A stretch of DNA of 64,000 bases from Streptomyces olivochromogenes (GCF_001514115.1 NZ_KQ948453.1:540659-604658), one strand, 5' to 3'; counted from the first letter of the stretch, positions 46,071 through 54,806 are shown. Numbers and translations are program-made. Notes: generated by a model from the letters alone, not told the origin.

Positions 46071-47152
46071 AGGACCACCACCGACCGCAGCACCTCGCCG
46101 CGGTGCATCTTCGCGAACGCCTCCTCGACCTGGTCGAGGGAGATGGTCTCGCTGACGAAGGCGTTGAGGTCGAGCAGTCCGTACAGGTACTGGTCGATGA
46201 GGAACGGGAAGTCGCGGCTCGGCAGGCAGTCGCCGTACCAGGAGGACTTCAGCGCACCGCCGCGCGAGAACAGGTCGATCAGCGGGAGGTCGATCTTCAT
46301 CTCGGGGTCGGGGACACCGACCTGGACGAGCACACCCGCGTGGTCGCGCATGTAGAAGGCCTGTTTGTACGTCTCCGGCCGGCCCACCGCGTCGATGGCG
46401 ATGTCGACCCCGAAACCGCCGGTGAGCGCGCGGACGGCCTCGACGGGATCCGTCCCGCGCGAGTTCACCGTGTGGGTGGCGCCGAACTTCTCGGCCTGGT
46501 CGAGCTTCTTGTCGTCGATGTCGACGGCGATGACCTTCATCGCGCCGTTGAGACAGGCGCCCGCGATCGCCGCGTTGCCGACGCCTCCGCAGCCGATGAC
46601 GGCGACCGTGTCGCCGCGCCCGACGTTGCCGGTGTTGACCGCCGCGCCGTATCCGGCCATCACACCGCAGCCGATCAGGCCCGCGGCCTCGGGGCGGGCG
46701 GCCGGGTCGATCTTCACCGCCTGCCCGGCCGCGACCAGGGTCTTCTCGGCGAAGGCGCCGATGCCCAGCGCGTTGCTGAGCGGGGTGCCGTCGAGCAGCG
46801 TCATCGGCTGGGTGGCGTTACGGGAGTCGAAGCAGTACCAGGGGCGCCCGCGGCGACAGGAGCGACAGGTTCCGCAGGGCGCCCGCCAGGCGAGGACCAC
46901 GTAGTCGCCCGGGACCAGGTCGGTGACGCCGTCGCCGACCGCCTCGATCGTGCCGGCCGCCTCGTGGCCGAGCAGGAAGGGGAAGTCGTCGGTGATCGCG
47001 CCCTCCCGGTAGTGCAGATCCGTGTGGCACACCCCGCAAGCCTGGACGTTGACGAGCACCTCTCCGGGGCCCGGGTCGGGAACGACGATCGTCTGCACCT
47101 CGACGGGTGCGCCCTTCTTGACGGCGACTACGGCACGGACCTCGTGTGGCAC
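46067..47152 (-). CDS. mscR: S-(hydroxymethyl)mycothiol dehydrogenase (formaldehyde detoxification)
   Basis: Zinc alcohol dehydrogenase of class III type, 361 aa, using mycothiol in place of glutathione. Catalytic zinc ligands: [12 protein letters not shown] and [14 protein letters not shown]. The structural zinc Cys cluster is [20 protein letters not shown]. The cofactor site is [20 protein letters not shown]. The GTG at 47152 (GAGGAGCTT upstream) gives the usual length; the frame continues upstream to a weaker start. First gene of the operon, so formaldehyde from betaine and sarcosine demethylation is removed by the same transcript. Confidence 0.93.
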
Positions 47153-47169
47153 GACAAGCTCCTCTGCTG

Positions 47170-47195
47170 TTGCGCAATGCACGATGGGTTGCGCG
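47170..47195. promoter_or_regulatory. Two GTTGCGC repeats, candidate IclR operator
   Basis: GTTGCGC at 47170-47176 and 47189-47195, 19 bp apart, in the mscR leader just upstream of the start codon. CTGTTGCGCA here also occurs in the divergent promoter at 48343-48352, so both may be bound by the adjacent IclR protein. Confidence 0.45.
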
Positions 47196-47205
47196 ATGAG
47201 GAACA

Positions 47206-47240
47206 TATTGAGAACGCCGTCATGGGGTCGTCAAGGGGTC
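47206..47240 (-). promoter_or_regulatory. Candidate promoter of the choline-to-glycine operon
   Basis: Minus-strand TTGACG followed after 18 bases by CAATAT, about 55 bases upstream of the mscR GTG. It is the only good promoter seen upstream of the eight-gene run; the gaps within the run are 119 bases or less. Confidence 0.5.
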
Positions 47241-47284
47241 GGCGTTAACCCTTGGCAAAAGGAACGGGCCGCCCGAAACGTGCC

Positions 47285-47384
47285 GGACACACGGACCGGA
47301 CACACGGACTGGACACACGGACTGGACACACGGACTGGACACACGGACTGGACACGCGGACTGGACACGCGGACCGGACACGGG
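47285..47384. repeat. 13-bp tandem repeat, seven copies plus a partial
   Basis: Unit GGACACACGGACT (variants with GCGG or ending ACC) repeated seven times head to tail at 47285-47375, then a partial unit. 13 is not a multiple of three and both neighbours read leftward, so it is non-coding. It separates the IclR stop from the mscR promoter. Confidence 0.9.
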
Positions 47385-47438
47385 AAGGGGCGAGGCCGGG
47401 AGAATCCCGTGCCCCGCCCCTTCGCCCCTGAAGGGCTG

Positions 47439-48260
47439 TCAGAAGCCGTACCCCATCCGGCGCGACAGCTCGGCCCCCGCCGCCACCGTCCGTTTGGCCA
47501 GCTCCGGCAGCCGATCGGAGTTCAGCCGGTACACCGGACCCGACACGCTGATCGCCCCGATCACCTTCCCGTCGTGCGCCCGGATCGGCGCGGCCACGGC
47601 GGCGAGCCCCAGCTCCAGTTCCTCGATGGTGACCCCGTAGCCCTGCTCGACCACGGCCTCCAACTCGGCGCGCAGCACGGACGTACCCGTGATCGTGCGC
47701 TCGGTGAACCGTGGCAGGGCGCGCGCGAGCAGACCTTCGCGCAGGGTGGGCGGCATGTGCGCGAGCAGCACCTTGCCGCTGGAGGTCGCGTGCAGCGGGG
47801 TGCGCCTTCCCAGCCAGTTCTGCGCGGTGACCGACGCGGTGCCGCGCGCCTGCATGATGTTGACCGCCGCGTCGTCGTCGAGCACCGCGACGTTGACGGT
47901 CTCGCCCAGTTCGTCGGCGAGTTCGCGGCAGACCGGGACGCCCTCCTGGGAGATGTCGAGGCGCACCGCAGCCGCCCCCGCCAGACGCAGTACGGCGGCC
48001 CCCAGGTAGTACTTCCCGCGGTCCTTGGCCTGGGCCACCAGACCGCGGTTCTCCAGGACACCGAGCAGGCGGAAGGCGGTGGACTTGTGCACGTCCAGCT
48101 CCTCGGCGATCTCGGTGACCCCGGCCTCGCCGACCCGGGCGAGGATCTCCAGCACGCTCACGGCGCGGTCCACCGACTGGACGGCGCTGCCGGCCCCTCT
48201 CCCGTGCTGCTTCTCGGAACTGTCCCCGTTGTGCTCAGCCTGCTTCTGCGTGCGGGTCAT
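47439..48260 (-). CDS. IclR family transcriptional regulator
   Basis: Protein of 273 aa. After a polar 25-residue tail, the winged helix (about residues 28-85) has SVDRAVSVLEILARVGEAGV and EIAEELDVHKSTAFRLLGVL. The C-terminal effector domain follows with LHATSSGKVLLAHMP and EELELGLAAVAAPIR. Lies between the choline operon and the divergent ferredoxin/reductase genes and probably controls both. The effector may be betaine or a downstream amine (inference). Shared GTTGCGCA motifs flank it on both sides. Confidence 0.92.
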   Translation of the reverse strand: MTRTQKQAEHNGDSSEKQHGRGAGSAVQSVDRAVSVLEILARVGEAGVTEIAEELDVHKSTAFRLLGVLENRGLVAQAKDRGKYYLGAAVLRLAGAAAVRLDISQEGVPVCRELADELGETVNVAVLDDDAAVNIMQARGTASVTAQNWLGRRTPLHATSSGKVLLAHMPPTLREGLLARALPRFTERTITGTSVLRAELEAVVEQGYGVTIEELELGLAAVAAPIRAHDGKVIGAISVSGPVYRLNSDRLPELAKRTVAAGAELSRRMGYGF

Positions 48261-48344
48261 AGCTCAACTCTCACCACCTGACGGCCCGGTTTGGGCCGCA
48301 TCTGCGGGAAGCCCTTGACGTGACAGGACCCCCGCGCGGATTCT

Positions 48345-48380
48345 GTTGCGCATAGCGCTCCCTCGTGCGCCATGCGAAAC
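48345..48380. promoter_or_regulatory. Inverted repeat in the IclR-ferredoxin intergenic region
   Basis: GTTGCGCAT (48345-48353) and ATGCGAAAC (48372-48380) form an inverted repeat with one mismatch and an 18-base gap. The left arm matches the GTTGCGC repeats upstream of mscR. Candidate IclR operator for the divergent genes. Confidence 0.45.
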
Positions 48381-48475
48381 ACCATGTTACCGAAGCGTCC
48401 GGAACCCGAAAGGTCTCCGGACCCACCTGGACCAGGAGGTCCCGGACGAAGAGTCCAGGACCGAGAGGGGGGCCC

Positions 48476-48796
48476 ATGATTCCCGTCTGCCGCCTCGACG
48501 ACCTCCCCGCGGGCGAATCCGTCCGTGTCGACACCACGCCGCCCATCGCGGTGTTCAACGCCGACGGCGAGTTGTACGCCATCGACGACACCTGCACCCA
48601 CCAGGACGCCTCCCTCTCGGAGGGCTGGCTGGAGGGCTGCCTGATCGAATGCCCGCTGCACGCCGCCTCATTCGATCTCCGTACGGGCCTGCCGACGTGC
48701 CTGCCCGCACGCCGCCCCGTCCGCACCCACCGCGTCACCGTCGACGACGGAGTCATCCACGTCCACTTGGCCGCGGAGGAGGGCACCGCCGCATGA
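48476..48796 (+). CDS. Rieske-type ferredoxin
   Basis: Single-domain 2Fe-2S protein of 106 aa. The cluster is held by CTHQDASLSEGWLEG (Cys-x-His) and CPLHAASFDLRTG (Cys-x2-His). It resembles the ferredoxin subunits of three-component dioxygenases. The ATG at 48476 has GAGAGGGGGG upstream. An FAD reductase follows 34 bases later. The only Rieske oxygenase nearby is the betaine demethylase at 40509, so this pair is its likely electron supply. Confidence 0.93.
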   Translation: MIPVCRLDDLPAGESVRVDTTPPIAVFNADGELYAIDDTCTHQDASLSEGWLEGCLIECPLHAASFDLRTGLPTCLPARRPVRTHRVTVDDGVIHVHLAAEEGTAA

Positions 48797-48830
48797 ACGC
48801 CCTGACCGAGTGCGCCGAGGGGCGCGCCTC

Positions 48831-50024
48831 ATGAGGACCGTGACCGTCGTCGGTGCCTCCCTCTCCGGGCTGTACGCCGCCCGGGAACTGCGGGCCCAGG
48901 GGTTCGACGGCCGCCTGGTGGTCGTCGGGGACGAGCCCCACCACCCGTACGACCGACCGCCCCTCTCCAAGGACTTCCTCACCGGCCGCGCCGACGAGGC
49001 CCGACTCGCCCTCGCCGACGCCGAGGAGACCGCCGAACTCGACGCCGAGTGGCTGCTCGGCGTACGCGCCCGCGGCCTCGACTCCCGGGGGCGCACCGTC
49101 CTCCTCCACGACGGCCGCACCGTCTCCACGGACGGCGTGGTCATCGCGACCGGCGCCTCGGCCCGCCGGCTCCCGGGGGACGGCCTCGTCGGCGTGCACA
49201 CCCTGCGCACCCTCGACGATGCCCGCGCCCTGCGCACGGAGCTCTCCCGGGGCCCGCGCAGCGTCGTCGTCATCGGCGGCGGCTTCATCGGCGCCGAGAC
49301 CGCGTCCTCCTGTGCCGGACTCGGCCACGAGGTCACCGTCGTGGAGGCCGCACCCCTGCCCCTCGTTCCCCAACTCGGCCCAGAGATGGCCGCCGTGTGC
49401 GCCGCCCTGCATCGCCGCGGTGGTGCAGGCCTCGTGACCGGCATCGGTGTCGCCGGCCTGCGGGGGAGCGGCACCGTCACGGGTGTGGAGCTCTCCGACG
49501 GCCGGGTTCTGCCCGCCGATGTCGTGATCGTGGGCATCGGCGCCGTCCCCAACACCGGCTGGCTCGCCGGTTCGACACTCGCTCTGCACGATGGCGTGCT
49601 GTGCGACGACGGTTGCGTCACCGCACTGCCGCAGGTGGTCGCCGTCGGCGACGTGGCCCGTGTCGGAGGCGCCCGCGCCGAGCACTGGACCTCCGCCACC
49701 GAACAACCCCGCGTCGCGGTGCGCAACTTGCTCGCCGGGCGCACTGTCGAGAGCGCGCGGTCCCTGCCCTACTTCTGGTCCGATCAGTACGGCGCACGGA
49801 TCCAGTTCGCGGGGCGCCGGCACGCGGCGGACACCGTTCGCATCACCGAGGGCGCGCTCGACGACGGCGCACCGGCCGAAGGCGGCTTTCTCGCCCTGTA
49901 CGAGCGCGGCGGCCGCACTACAGCCGTGCTCTCCATCGACCGCCCTCGCCCGTTCATGAAGGCACGCCGTGAACTGGCGCGCAGCGAGGACCCGGTGGAG
50001 CGGGCGGGAGCCGTGGCGAGCTGA
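48831..50024 (+). CDS. FAD-dependent ferredoxin reductase
   Basis: GR2-type NAD(P)H:ferredoxin oxidoreductase of 397 aa. VTVVGASLSGLYAARELRAQ binds FAD, HHPYDRPPLSKDFLTG is the family hallmark, SVVVIGGGFIGAETASSCAG binds NAD(P)H, and VVAVGDVARVG closes the flavin site. A C-terminal reductase domain follows (PYFWSDQYGARIQFAG). The ATG at 48831 has GAGGGG upstream. Paired with the Rieske ferredoxin; together they form the reductase chain of an oxygenase. Confidence 0.93.
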   Translation: MRTVTVVGASLSGLYAARELRAQGFDGRLVVVGDEPHHPYDRPPLSKDFLTGRADEARLALADAEETAELDAEWLLGVRARGLDSRGRTVLLHDGRTVSTDGVVIATGASARRLPGDGLVGVHTLRTLDDARALRTELSRGPRSVVVIGGGFIGAETASSCAGLGHEVTVVEAAPLPLVPQLGPEMAAVCAALHRRGGAGLVTGIGVAGLRGSGTVTGVELSDGRVLPADVVIVGIGAVPNTGWLAGSTLALHDGVLCDDGCVTALPQVVAVGDVARVGGARAEHWTSATEQPRVAVRNLLAGRTVESARSLPYFWSDQYGARIQFAGRRHAADTVRITEGALDDGAPAEGGFLALYERGGRTTAVLSIDRPRPFMKARRELARSEDPVERAGAVAS

Positions 50025-50032
50025 CGGACTGT

Positions 50033-50104
50033 GGGCGGACCCACGGACGCGGTCCACCTGGACGACCAGGTCCACCAGGTCCACGGGGTCCGTGGAGTCC
50101 GCCC
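50033..50104 (+). terminator. Long hairpin after the reductase gene
   Basis: GGGCGGAC (50033-50040) pairs with 50097-50104 and CACGGAC (50042-50048) with 50088-50094, giving about 15 bp with a small bulge. The apical part can form further stems. It starts nine bases after the stop codon and is a likely terminator. Confidence 0.65.
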
Positions 50105-50137
50105 CTCGGCCGTGCCGTGGCCAGCCGTACGCAGCCG

Positions 50138-50166
50138 TGAGCCAGGCTCAGTCACGAGCCGGGCTC
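50138..50166. repeat. Two adjacent palindromes (GAGCC-n-GGCTC)
   Basis: TGAGCC-a-GGCTCA (50138-50150) and GAGCC-g-GGCTC (50156-50166), centres 17 bases apart, within a run of AGCCGT-type repeats between convergent genes. Function unknown. Confidence 0.5.
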
Positions 50167-50219
50167 AGCTGTGAGCCGTGCCGTACTCAGCCGCGACCCG
50201 TACTCGTCGCAAGCCGTAT

Positions 50220-51026
50220 TCAGGGGTGGGACAACTGCCCGGCGCCGCCCTGCCGCTGTATTCGGTCCTGAGCGCGCTCCGTCGCGCGTGCCTGTCGTCG
50301 GGCCCGGCGCCGCTCGCGCCTCAGGGTCCTTGCGGTGCTGCTGGGTTCGGACACCACGCCGTTGCGCTGGTTCCACACCTGGCGGGTGACCCAGACGTCG
50401 AGGGCGGCCCAGGTGGCCACCACTGTGCTGGCCACGCTGCTCAGGACCATCGGGAAGGCGAGCCATGACTCCGCCAGCGTGGACAGGAAGGCGATCACGG
50501 CCTGGATCAGGGTCACCGCGATGATCAGCACCGCACGCACGGCCGACGTACGCACCGGATCGGGCAGCCGTCGCCGACGCGCGGGCTCCTCGATCCACAA
50601 CGGCCGGTAGTACGCCTGCTCTTCGTATCCGTCCGCGTGCCCGACGACGCCCCGCGCCCGCCCGCCGACATGCCGCTGACCGTCAGCAGCACCCTCCCTG
50701 ACCGCCCGCTCATTCCCGCCGGTGGCCGTGCCCCGCCCGCCCACCGGCTCGGGCCGGCCCTCGGCCACGGCCCGGGCGCTCAGGTGCTCGCTTCCGATCC
50801 CGGCTGCACGCGCCCGGTCGTTCTTCCGGTCGTGTCCCGCCAGGGCCTCGCTCTGCCCGCTCACCCGATCGCGCCCGTCCGTGACAACGCCTTGTCCGCT
50901 CACTTCGTCGCGTCCGTCCGCCGAGTCCACCGGTATGTCGCGATCCGGTGTTCGTGTGGCCGTTCGCACCGCCACAGGCGCCGCAGTACCCACCCCTGGT
51001 GTCCCGCCCCGCTCCGCCGTGCCCAT
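50220..51026 (-). CDS. Hypothetical membrane protein
   Basis: Protein of 268 aa from an ATG at 51026 (GGGGAG upstream); a GTG at 51080 would add 18 residues. The N-terminal 130 residues are low-complexity, Gly/Arg/Asp-rich and probably disordered. The C-terminal half looks genuine: YYRPLWIEEPARRRRLPDPV, two membrane helices (VRAVLIIAVTLIQAVIAFL and WLAFPMVLSSVASTVVATWA), then a strongly basic tail. No function recognised. It is divergent from the conservon, with about 450 bases between. Confidence 0.6.
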   Translation of the reverse strand: MGTAERGGTPGVGTAAPVAVRTATRTPDRDIPVDSADGRDEVSGQGVVTDGRDRVSGQSEALAGHDRKNDRARAAGIGSEHLSARAVAEGRPEPVGGRGTATGGNERAVREGAADGQRHVGGRARGVVGHADGYEEQAYYRPLWIEEPARRRRLPDPVRTSAVRAVLIIAVTLIQAVIAFLSTLAESWLAFPMVLSSVASTVVATWAALDVWVTRQVWNQRNGVVSEPSSTARTLRRERRRARRQARATERAQDRIQRQGGAGQLSHP

Positions 51027-51186
51027 CAACTTGTCACTCCCCACCGCCCAGCAGACCCTCGCACGGGTGTCATGCGACACCTGCTCCCCAGTGGCTGCCC
51101 GGCTTGCGCTGTTTTACGCCGCCTGGACGCGGCATGCGGCCCCTGTGGCCGATTCCGCCCCCATTTCCCGTAGAGAAGGACGAACA

Positions 51187-51300
51187 ATGTGCCCCGAAGA
51201 TTCCCAACAAGCGAAAAATTCCGGCCAACTGACCAAGTTCACAGGCTCGATGAGCTCCTGCTCGGCATGCCGGATTCGGGGCGGCAATCTCCCCCAATGA
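51187..51300 (+). CDS. Candidate 37-aa Cys-containing peptide
   Basis: ATG at 51187 preceded by GAGAAGGA at ideal spacing. The peptide begins MCPEDSQQAKNSG and ends SSCSACRIRGGNLPQ, with three Cys, two of them as CSAC. Third-position GC is about two thirds, lower than neighbouring genes. No family recognised. Its strong ribosome site and position upstream of the conservon make it worth noting; it may be a leader, a secreted-peptide precursor, or chance. Confidence 0.4.
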   Translation: MCPEDSQQAKNSGQLTKFTGSMSSCSACRIRGGNLPQ

Positions 51301-51379
51301 ACGGACAACTACCCATCTCCGGTTCCCTCAACAGCCCGGGTTCCACCCTCTTCACGCCGGGCAGCTGCCCGGACACGTC

Positions 51380-51409
51380 TTCGAGTTACCTGTGGGTCAG
51401 TAGTAGGCT
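51380..51409 (+). promoter_or_regulatory. Candidate conservon promoter
   Basis: TTCGAG (51380-51385) and TAGGCT (51404-51409) with an 18-base spacer, about 60 bases before the cvnA start. Confidence 0.4.
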
Positions 51410-51471
51410 CACGCCGTTTGTTGACGCACAGGTGTGCCCCCGGGCCGGAGGGGGTCGAGCTGGGGGAGGCC

Positions 51472-54360
51472 ATGCGCTTTCGCGGGAAGTCCATCCGCCG
51501 GAAGATCGTGGCGCTGCTCCTCGTGCCGCTCCTCTCCCTGACGGGGATCTGGGCCTTCGCGACGGTACTCACCGGCCGCGCGGCCAACCAGCTGTTCAAC
51601 GTGTCGGACGTCGTCGAGAAGATCGGCTACCCCACCGAGGACACCATCAGCGTTCTCCAGCAGGAACGCCGCCAGACACTCGTCTATCTCGCCGATCCCC
51701 GTGCCTCCGAAGCGCTGGCGGCGCTGAAGCGCAGTCGCACCGCGACCGACCGGGCCGTGGCGAAGGTCCGCAAGAACGCCAAGGACGAAGACGTACGGGA
51801 AGAGATGAACGGGGGCACCTCACAGCGCCTCACCACCATCCTGGACGCCCTCGACGGCGTCGACTCGCTGCGCCGCAGCGTCGAGGAGGGCACCGTCAAC
51901 CGGGCCCAGGCCCTCGACCTCTACAACCGGCTGGTCGACCCCTGTTACACACTGATGGCCAACCTCCACGTCGTGGACAACGTGGAGATGGACAAGCAGG
52001 GCCGCGCCCTCGTCAACGTCGCCAACGCCCGCGAACTGCTCTCCCGCGAGGACGCCCTCCTCGGTTCCGCGCTGGTCGCGGGACGCGTCACCCGCGACGA
52101 CATCCGCGACATCTCCGATCTCGTCGCGCAGCGCACCCTGCTGTACGACATCAGCCTGCCGCTGCTGCCCTCCTCGGAACGCGGCCGCTTCGAGCGCTAC
52201 TGGTCGAACGCCGACACGGCTCCCCTGCGCGTGGCGGAGCAGGCTGTCGTCACCTCCCCGGCCGGATCCCCGCACGGTGTCACCGCGCAGAGCTGGGACC
52301 GGGCGGCCGGACATGTGCTCGACGAACTCGCCGACCTCGACGACACGGCCGCCGACCACTACCAGGACCGCGTCCGTCCCGTGGCCACGGGCGTCATCGT
52401 CAAGGCCGTCATCGCGGGTGTCCTCGGACTCATCGCCCTGCTGGCCTCGCTCGTCATGTCCGTACGCATCGGCCGGAGCCTCATCCGCGACCTGCGCCGG
52501 CTGCGCCTGGACGCACACGAGGCGTCCGGCGTGCGGCTCCCCAGCGTCATGCGCCGCCTCTCCGGGGGCGAACAGGTCGACGTCGAGACCGAAGTGCCCC
52601 GCCTGGAGTACGACAAGAACGAGATCGGCGAGGTCGGCCAGGCCCTCAACACCCTTCAGCGCGCGGCCGTCGAGGCCGCCGTCAAACAGTCCGAACTGCG
52701 GGAGGGTGTCTCCGAGGTCTTCGTCAACCTCGCCCGCCGCAGCCAGGTCCTGCTGCACAAGCAGCTCACCCTCCTCGACACCATGGAACGCAGGACCGAG
52801 GACACCGACGAACTCGCCGACCTGTTCCGCCTCGACCACCTGACCACCCGTATGCGCCGGCATGCCGAGGGCCTGGTCATCCTGTCCGGCGCGGCCCCGT
52901 CCCGACAGTGGCGCAAGCCCGTCCAGCTCATGGACATCGTCCGCGCCGCCGTCGCCGAGGTCGAGGACTACGAGCGCATCGAGGTACGCCGACTGCCCCG
53001 CGTCGCCGTCACCGGGCCCGCGGTCGCCGACCTCACGCACCTGGTCGCCGAACTCCTGGAGAACGCCACGGTGTTCTCACCCCCGCACACGGCCGTGCAG
53101 GTCGTCGGCGAACGCGTCGCCAACGGTTTCACCCTGGAGATCCACGACCGCGGTCTGGGCATGGCGGCCGAAGCGCTCCTCGACGCCAACCTGCGGCTCG
53201 CCGAGACCCCCGAGTTCGAACTGTCCGACACCGACCGGCTCGGTCTCTTCGTGGTCAGCCGCCTCGCGCAGCGGCAGAACGTCCGTGTCTCCCTCCAGCC
53301 CTCCCCGTACGGCGGCACCACGGCCGTGGTGTTCATCCCCGACGCGCTGCTCACGGACGACGTCCCGGACACCAACGGCATCGGCTTCCGTCTCGACCGA
53401 GCGCTGCCCTCGAAGGAGGGCAAGATCGAGGAGGACCGCAAGGCGGCGCTCTCCGACGTACCGGTGCGCCTCCCCGGCCTGCCCGCCGCGATCCTGGACG
53501 GGCCGGTCGAACTGGAGGCGCCGGTCGATCTGGACGCGCTCGGCGGTTTCCCGGACGCCCTCGACGACGAGGACGCCGAGCAGGGAGGTCTGTTCCGGCC
53601 GCGCCGCTCCATAGCGGGTGTCCCGGTCGAGCAGCACCGGCCCCACCAGCAGCCCCGGACAGGCGGCGCGGAGCCGGCCGGCTCCGGCGACGACGACCAC
53701 GCGGGGGGCCCGGCGCCCCTGCCGCGCCGCAGAACTCCCAAGCTGGTCAGCTCGCACGGTCGTCCCGTGACCCGGACGAGGCCCCGGCGCGGCGAGGCGG
53801 GCGAGGAGCCCGCCGAGGCGCTGAAGCCGGTGGAGAGCCTTGAACCGGTCCTCGAGCCTGTGGAGAGGCAAGGCATCGCGGAGAGGGCGAGCGCACGGTC
53901 GTGGACCGCCCGGCGTGCCGACCGCACCGAGACCTCCGGGCGCCGCAACGGCGAACGCCCCGAGACTCCGGGCCTTCGCTCCGAGGCGTCCGGCCTCCGA
54001 GAGGCCCCCGCTCTCCCCCGGCGCACTCGCTCCGCCGGCTCGCCGTCGGGCAGGGCCGGGACCACCTCGGGCTCCGCCGCCACGACGCAAGGGGCAGAAT
54101 CGGGTGCGAGCCCGCTGCCCCGCCGCGTCCGGCAGGCCAATCTGGCCCCCCAGTTGAAGGACGGACCCGAACGGCGCGCCGAGCGCGACAAGGACCACAC
54201 CCCGAAGGTGGCGGAACTCGCCGATCGCGACGCCGACGAGGTACGCAGCCGGATGGCCTCGCTCCAGCGGGGCTGGCAGCGGGGCCGCGAGAAGAACGCC
54301 GCGGGCGACGGGGCCCAGGGCGGCACAGCACCAGGAACGACGAAGGGGGACGGTCGATGA
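51472..54360 (+). CDS. cvnA: Conservon sensor kinase CvnA
   Basis: Membrane histidine-kinase-like protein of 962 aa. TM1 is at about residues 11-33 and an extracytoplasmic nitrate-sensor-like helical domain follows to about 300. TM2 (VIVKAVIAGVLGLIALLASL) is followed by a HAMP-like linker. The helical dimer region is VFVNLARRSQVLLHKQLTLL, without the usual H-box. The ATPase domain has ELLENATVFSPPHTAVQV, IHDRGLGM and SPYGGTTAVVFIP. The last 290 residues are disordered and charged. In conservons CvnA signals through CvnB-CvnD, mimicking a eukaryotic GPCR module. The ATG at 51472 has GGGGGAGG upstream; it overlaps cvnB by four bases. Confidence 0.93.
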   Translation: MRFRGKSIRRKIVALLLVPLLSLTGIWAFATVLTGRAANQLFNVSDVVEKIGYPTEDTISVLQQERRQTLVYLADPRASEALAALKRSRTATDRAVAKVRKNAKDEDVREEMNGGTSQRLTTILDALDGVDSLRRSVEEGTVNRAQALDLYNRLVDPCYTLMANLHVVDNVEMDKQGRALVNVANARELLSREDALLGSALVAGRVTRDDIRDISDLVAQRTLLYDISLPLLPSSERGRFERYWSNADTAPLRVAEQAVVTSPAGSPHGVTAQSWDRAAGHVLDELADLDDTAADHYQDRVRPVATGVIVKAVIAGVLGLIALLASLVMSVRIGRSLIRDLRRLRLDAHEASGVRLPSVMRRLSGGEQVDVETEVPRLEYDKNEIGEVGQALNTLQRAAVEAAVKQSELREGVSEVFVNLARRSQVLLHKQLTLLDTMERRTEDTDELADLFRLDHLTTRMRRHAEGLVILSGAAPSRQWRKPVQLMDIVRAAVAEVEDYERIEVRRLPRVAVTGPAVADLTHLVAELLENATVFSPPHTAVQVVGERVANGFTLEIHDRGLGMAAEALLDANLRLAETPEFELSDTDRLGLFVVSRLAQRQNVRVSLQPSPYGGTTAVVFIPDALLTDDVPDTNGIGFRLDRALPSKEGKIEEDRKAALSDVPVRLPGLPAAILDGPVELEAPVDLDALGGFPDALDDEDAEQGGLFRPRRSIAGVPVEQHRPHQQPRTGGAEPAGSGDDDHAGGPAPLPRRRTPKLVSSHGRPVTRTRPRRGEAGEEPAEALKPVESLEPVLEPVERQGIAERASARSWTARRADRTETSGRRNGERPETPGLRSEASGLREAPALPRRTRSAGSPSGRAGTTSGSAATTQGAESGASPLPRRVRQANLAPQLKDGPERRAERDKDHTPKVAELADRDADEVRSRMASLQRGWQRGREKNAAGDGAQGGTAPGTTKGDGR

Positions 54361-54797
54361 CCGCACCGAAGGCCACAGGGCCCACCGCGACCAGCAAGAC
54401 GTCGGGAGAGCTGAACTGGCTGCTCGACGACCTGGTGGACCGCGTGGCCAGCATCAGCAAGGCGATCGTGCTCTCCGGCGACGGCCTTGCCACCGGGGCC
54501 TCCAAGGATCTGACCCGGGAGGACAGCGAGCATCTGGCCGCCGTCGCCTCCGGCTTCCACAGCCTCGCCAAGGGCGTCGGCCGCCACTTCGAGGCGGGCG
54601 GTGTCCGGCAGACCGTGGTCGAGCTCGAGGAGGCCTTCCTCTTCGTCACGGCCGCCGGGGACGGCAGCTGTCTCGCCGTTCTTTCGGACGCCGACTCCGA
54701 TGTCGGGCAGGTCGCCTACGAAATGACGCTCCTGGTGAAGAGGGTCGGCGCACATCTGGCCGCCGCTCCGCGCACCGATCTGCCCTCGGGCGGGTAG
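54357..54797 (+). CDS. cvnB: Roadblock/LC7 protein CvnB
   Basis: Soluble protein of 146 aa with the roadblock fold: ELNWLLDDLVDRVASISKAI, VLSGDGLATGASKDLTREDS and VELEEAFLFVTAAGDGSCLA. The last strand and helix are GQVAYEMTLLVKRVG. Roadblock proteins bind small GTPases, here CvnD. Overlap ATGA with cvnA and a 9-base gap to cvnC support strict co-expression. Confidence 0.95.
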   Translation: MTAPKATGPTATSKTSGELNWLLDDLVDRVASISKAIVLSGDGLATGASKDLTREDSEHLAAVASGFHSLAKGVGRHFEAGGVRQTVVELEEAFLFVTAAGDGSCLAVLSDADSDVGQVAYEMTLLVKRVGAHLAAAPRTDLPSGG

Positions 54798-54806
54798 TGG
54801 GATGGC

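Noticed and set aside
47285..47384. Possible CRISPR array
   Set aside because: Units are 13 bases and contiguous with no spacers; no cas genes in the window.
47022..48281. Open frame on the plus strand running through the 13-bp repeat, encoding Thr/Asp/His repeats
   Set aside because: It only reads the minisatellite and the reverse of mscR and iclR; a 13-base unit shifts frame each copy, and it lacks a ribosome site.
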